7,578 nucleotides of DNA from Candidatus Omnitrophota bacterium (GTDB taxonomy: Bacteria; Omnitrophota; Gorgyraeia; B26-G9). The stretch is from assembly GCA_028718845.1 (NCBI GenBank), contig JAQULA010000081.1:1-7578 (forward strand), read 5' to 3'. Shown here one piece after another: positions 5,442-7,578 of the stretch. The notes under the pieces are model-generated. The model was not told where the DNA came from, made no database searches, and saw only the letters and a program-made list of their open reading frames with translations. Made by a program: the position numbers and the translations under genes. Numbering within the stretch: the stretch's first letter is position 1; the number at the start of each line of letters is the position of its first letter.

Positions 5442-7085
5442 TTAATAGCCGCCCATTCCACCCATTCCGCCCATGCCGCCCATCGGAGGCATTGCCGGCG
5501 CAGCTTTTTCATCTTCTTTGATGTCGGTAATCATCGCTTCGGTCGTCAACAGCAAGCCGGCGATACTCGCGGCATTTTCCAATGCGCTGCGGCTTACTTT
5601 TGCCGGGTCCAGGATACCCGCTTCGATCATATCGACATATTCATTTTTGTTTACATCCAGGCCTTTATTGCCCTTTTCCGCTTTTACTCTCTGCACGACC
5701 ACGGAACCTTCCAGTCCGGCATTTTCCGCCAGCTGACGGATCGGTGCTTCCAGCGCCTTACGGACAATATCCACGCCGATCTGCTCGTCACCGGGAAGTT
5801 TCAGTTTTTCCAGCACGGCTGCCGTACGGATAAAAGCAACGCCGCCGCCGGGAACAATACCTTCCTCTACCGCGGCACGGGTCGCATGCAGCGCGTCTTC
5901 AACGCGGGCTTTCTTTTCCTTCATTTCAGTCTCAGTTGCCGCGCCGACATTGATCACTGCCACACCGCCGGCTAATTTTGCCAGGCGTTCCTGCAGTTTC
6001 TCTTTATCATAATCGGAATCGCTGTCGCTCACCTGTTTCTTGAGCTGGTTGATCCGTCCGGTAATATCGCTGGTTTTACCCGCGCCTTCAACAATCGTGG
6101 TATTTTCTTTATCGATACGCACGCGTTTGCAGCGGCCCAGGTCGGAAATATCGATATTTTCCAGTTTCAGCCCCAATTCCTCGGTAATCGCTTTTCCGCC
6201 GGTCAGGATGGCAATATCTTCCAGCATGGCTTTTCTTCTATCGCCATATCCGGGAGCCTTTACTGCGCAGGCAGCCAAAGTACCGCGGATTCTATTAACC
6301 ACCAGAGTGGCCAGCGCTTCGCCTTCCACATCTTCGGCAAGAATCAACAGCGGTTTGCCGGAACGGGCGATTTTTTCCAGTAACGGCAATAAATCCTTCA
6401 ATGCCGAGATCTTTTTTTCATGAATCAGGATAAACGGATCTTCCAGCAAACATTCCATGCGGTCGGTATCCGTAGCGAAATAGGGGGACAAATATCCCTG
6501 GTCGAACTGCATCCCTTCAACAACATCCAGGGTCGTGGCCATGGATTTTGCTTCTTCAACGGTGATAACCCCGTCTTTGCCGACCTTTTCCATTGCCTCG
6601 GCAATCAGGTCGCCGATCGCAACATCGCTGTTGGCGGCAATCGTCGCCACCTGGGCAACTTCTTTTCTGTCTTTGATCGGTTTGGAAAACTTTTTCAGTT
6701 CCTTCACCACCGCTTCAACCGCGGTGTCAATTCCGCGCTTTAACGACATCGGATTGGCACCGGCAGTGACGTTCTTCAGACCTTCGCGAAAAATCGCCTC
6801 GGTCAGAACGGTCGCCGTGGTCGTACCGTCACCGGCAATATCGCTGGTTTTGGAAGCAACTTCCTTGACCAGTTCCGCGCCGAGATTCTGATACGGATCC
6901 TTTAATTCAATTTCCTTGGCCACGGTAACGCCGTCTTTTGTGATCGTCGGCGAACCGAATTTTTTGTCCAGTACCACATTTCTGCCTTTCGGCCCTAAAG
7001 TCACTTTAACCGCCCTGGCAAGCTGCTCAACTCCCTTGAGCACTTCCCTGCGAGCCTCTTCCCCGAATAAAAGCTGTTTCGCCAT
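5442..7085 (-). CDS. groEL: Chaperonin GroEL (Hsp60, large subunit)
   Basis: The 547-residue protein (E. coli GroEL has 548) is the cytosolic group I chaperonin subunit that forms the double-heptamer folding chamber with GroES. Visible features are the nucleotide-site segments VTLGPKGRNVVLD (28-40), ITKDGVTVAKEI (48-59) and AGDGTTTATVLTEAI (84-98, Asp86). The apical domain covers about 190-370. The signature AATETEMKEKKARVEDALHA (382-401) holds Asp397, equivalent to the catalytic Asp398 of E. coli, followed by EEGIVPGGGVA (407-417). The tail has four GGM/GGY units and ends in Tyr rather than the usual Met. The start at 7085 is chosen because MAKQLLFGEEAR matches the family N-terminus and AGGAGG (7092-7097) lies 6 bases upstream. 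An in-frame ATG 20 codons earlier overlaps groES and lacks homology. The gene follows groES by 28 bases and is cotranscribed with it. Confidence 0.99.
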   Translation of the reverse strand: MAKQLLFGEEARREVLKGVEQLARAVKVTLGPKGRNVVLDKKFGSPTITKDGVTVAKEIELKDPYQNLGAELVKEVASKTSDIAGDGTTTATVLTEAIFREGLKNVTAGANPMSLKRGIDTAVEAVVKELKKFSKPIKDRKEVAQVATIAANSDVAIGDLIAEAMEKVGKDGVITVEEAKSMATTLDVVEGMQFDQGYLSPYFATDTDRMECLLEDPFILIHEKKISALKDLLPLLEKIARSGKPLLILAEDVEGEALATLVVNRIRGTLAACAVKAPGYGDRRKAMLEDIAILTGGKAITEELGLKLENIDISDLGRCKRVRIDKENTTIVEGAGKTSDITGRINQLKKQVSDSDSDYDKEKLQERLAKLAGGVAVINVGAATETEMKEKKARVEDALHATRAAVEEGIVPGGGVAFIRTAAVLEKLKLPGDEQIGVDIVRKALEAPIRQLAENAGLEGSVVVQRVKAEKGNKGLDVNKNEYVDMIEAGILDPAKVSRSALENAASIAGLLLTTEAMITDIKEDEKAAPAMPPMGGMGGMGGMGGY

Positions 7086-7113
7086 ATTTAACCTCCTGTA
7101 AAACTCGTCGTTG

Positions 7114-7404
7114 TTAACCGATAATTGCCAAAATATCTTCTTCACGCAGAATCAGATATTCTTCACCGTCTTTGGTGGTAACATTCGTTCCGGAATATTT
7201 CCCGAACAATATTTTATCTTTCACCTTTACTTCCGGAGCCTGGATCTTTCCAGTTTCCAGGACCTTCCCCTGACCGACCGCGATCACTTCCGCTTCCTGA
7301 GGCTTTTCCTTTGCGGTGTCCGGCAGCAAGATCCCGCCTTTAGTCTTCGCTTCAGCTTCGAGAACTTTTACCAGCACCCTGTCACCCAATGGCTTAATCT
7401 TCAT
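7114..7404 (-). CDS. groES: Co-chaperonin GroES (Hsp10)
   Basis: The 96-residue protein has the normal length for GroES, the heptameric lid of GroEL. The N-terminus MKIKPLGDRVLVKV is typical. The mobile loop that docks on GroEL lies at about residues 17-33, with the conserved GGILLPDTAKEKPQ at 23-36. GKYSGTNV (68-75) and the C-terminal EDILAIIG complete the fold. The ATG at 7404 is preferred because the family sequence begins there and a purine-rich site (GGGAGGAGGAG) sits just upstream. A longer in-frame start at 7437 would put the CIRCE operator into the coding region and adds 11 residues with no family match. First gene of the heat-shock operon, followed by groEL. Confidence 0.98.
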   Translation of the reverse strand: MKIKPLGDRVLVKVLEAEAKTKGGILLPDTAKEKPQEAEVIAVGQGKVLETGKIQAPEVKVKDKILFGKYSGTNVTTKDGEEYLILREEDILAIIG

Positions 7405-7424
7405 ATCTCCTCCTCCCTTGTTTA

Positions 7425-7451
7425 TCAGCACTCTCATTAGAGGAGTGCTAA
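7425..7451 (-). promoter_or_regulatory. CIRCE operator (HrcA binding site)
   Basis: The minus strand reads TTAGCACTC (7443-7451), nine bases (7434-7442), then GAGTGCTGA (7425-7433). The CIRCE consensus is TTAGCACTC-N9-GAGTGCTAA, so only one base in the second half differs. It ends 20 bases before the groES ATG, in the usual position in the 5' leader. It predicts repression of groES-groEL by HrcA, relieved on heat shock. The hrcA gene is not in this window. Confidence 0.96.
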
Positions 7452-7464
7452 ATTATGCTATTAG

Positions 7465-7493
7465 AATCTAACATATTATTTTTCGTACCGCAA
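7465..7493 (-). promoter_or_regulatory. Possible groES promoter
   Basis: On the minus strand TTGCGG (7488-7493) and TAGATT (7465-7470) are 17 bases apart, matching the sigma70 consensus at 3 of 6 and 4 of 6 positions. The implied start near 7457 falls just before the CIRCE element, which is where HrcA-controlled promoters normally begin. CATAAT (7452-7457) is an alternative -10 but has no good -35. The rest of 7494-7578 is AT-rich and shows no gene. Confidence 0.45.
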
Positions 7494-7578
7494 GCTTTAT
7501 TTTCAGGAAAATTTAGCGGTTTTTTAGCTTTATCGAGAATAAATAAGAATTTTATTCCAAATATCTATCTATTTCATC

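Noticed and set aside
5445..5480. Repetitive Gly-Gly-Met tract as a possible tandem repeat element
   Set aside because: It is the normal GroEL C-terminal tail, not an independent repeat. The terminal Tyr is only a small variation.
5424..5975. Open frame of 183 codons on the plus strand
   Set aside because: It lies wholly antisense to groEL and the groEL terminator, begins inside the terminator stem, shows no recognisable motif and has no ribosome site. It is a shadow of a conserved gene.
7086..7145. Upstream in-frame start extending GroEL by 20 residues
   Set aside because: It overlaps the groES 3' end, the added residues match no GroEL, and a strong AGGAGG site is correctly placed for the ATG at 7085.

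Overview
The window is an ordinary-looking bacterial chromosome segment in which every supported gene lies on the minus strand. It reads from right to left as groES, groEL, a guaB3-type IMP dehydrogenase, aspS, a LysM lipoprotein gene, phoH, and the 5' part of a 7TM-HD phosphodiesterase gene that runs off the left edge. There are no rRNA or tRNA genes, insertion sequences, CRISPR arrays or phage genes. Coding density is high.

Three transcription units can be proposed from visible signals. (1) groES-groEL (7404 to 5442) starts behind a CIRCE operator, the HrcA heat-shock repressor site, and ends at a 16-bp perfect-stem intrinsic terminator (5390-5425). (2) guaB3-aspS (5276 to 2282) starts behind a TTGACA-17-TACTAT promoter placed directly after that terminator. 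(3) LysM lipoprotein-phoH-7TM-HD (2197 to 1 and beyond) starts behind a fully consensus TTGACA-17-TATAAT promoter whose -35 box lies inside the last codons of aspS. In unit 3 the phoH stop and the 7TM-HD start overlap as ATGA. The order phoH then 7TM-HD is the widely conserved one that normally continues into ybeY, so ybeY is expected just beyond the left edge.

The organism cannot be fixed from the sequence alone. CIRCE control, a LysM lipoprotein with a Cys-type signal peptide, an AspRS of the predicted non-discriminating kind and a cyanobacterial-type GuaB3 argue against a gammaproteobacterium. They suggest a diderm from a less-studied phylum. The GN[KR]GY repeat in the lipoprotein reminds me of Omnitrophota proteins, but this is recollection and low confidence.

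Functionally the window combines protein folding (GroES/GroEL), guanine nucleotide synthesis (GuaB3), tRNA charging (AspRS, probably feeding both Asp-tRNA(Asp) and the GatCAB route to Asn-tRNA), RNA metabolism (PhoH) and probable cyclic-dinucleotide turnover (7TM-HD). I see no clearly new multi-gene system. The items most worth following up are the very short ectodomain of the 7TM-HD protein, the duplicated motif in the lipoprotein, the perfect promoter inside aspS, and the GuaB3-type enzyme.
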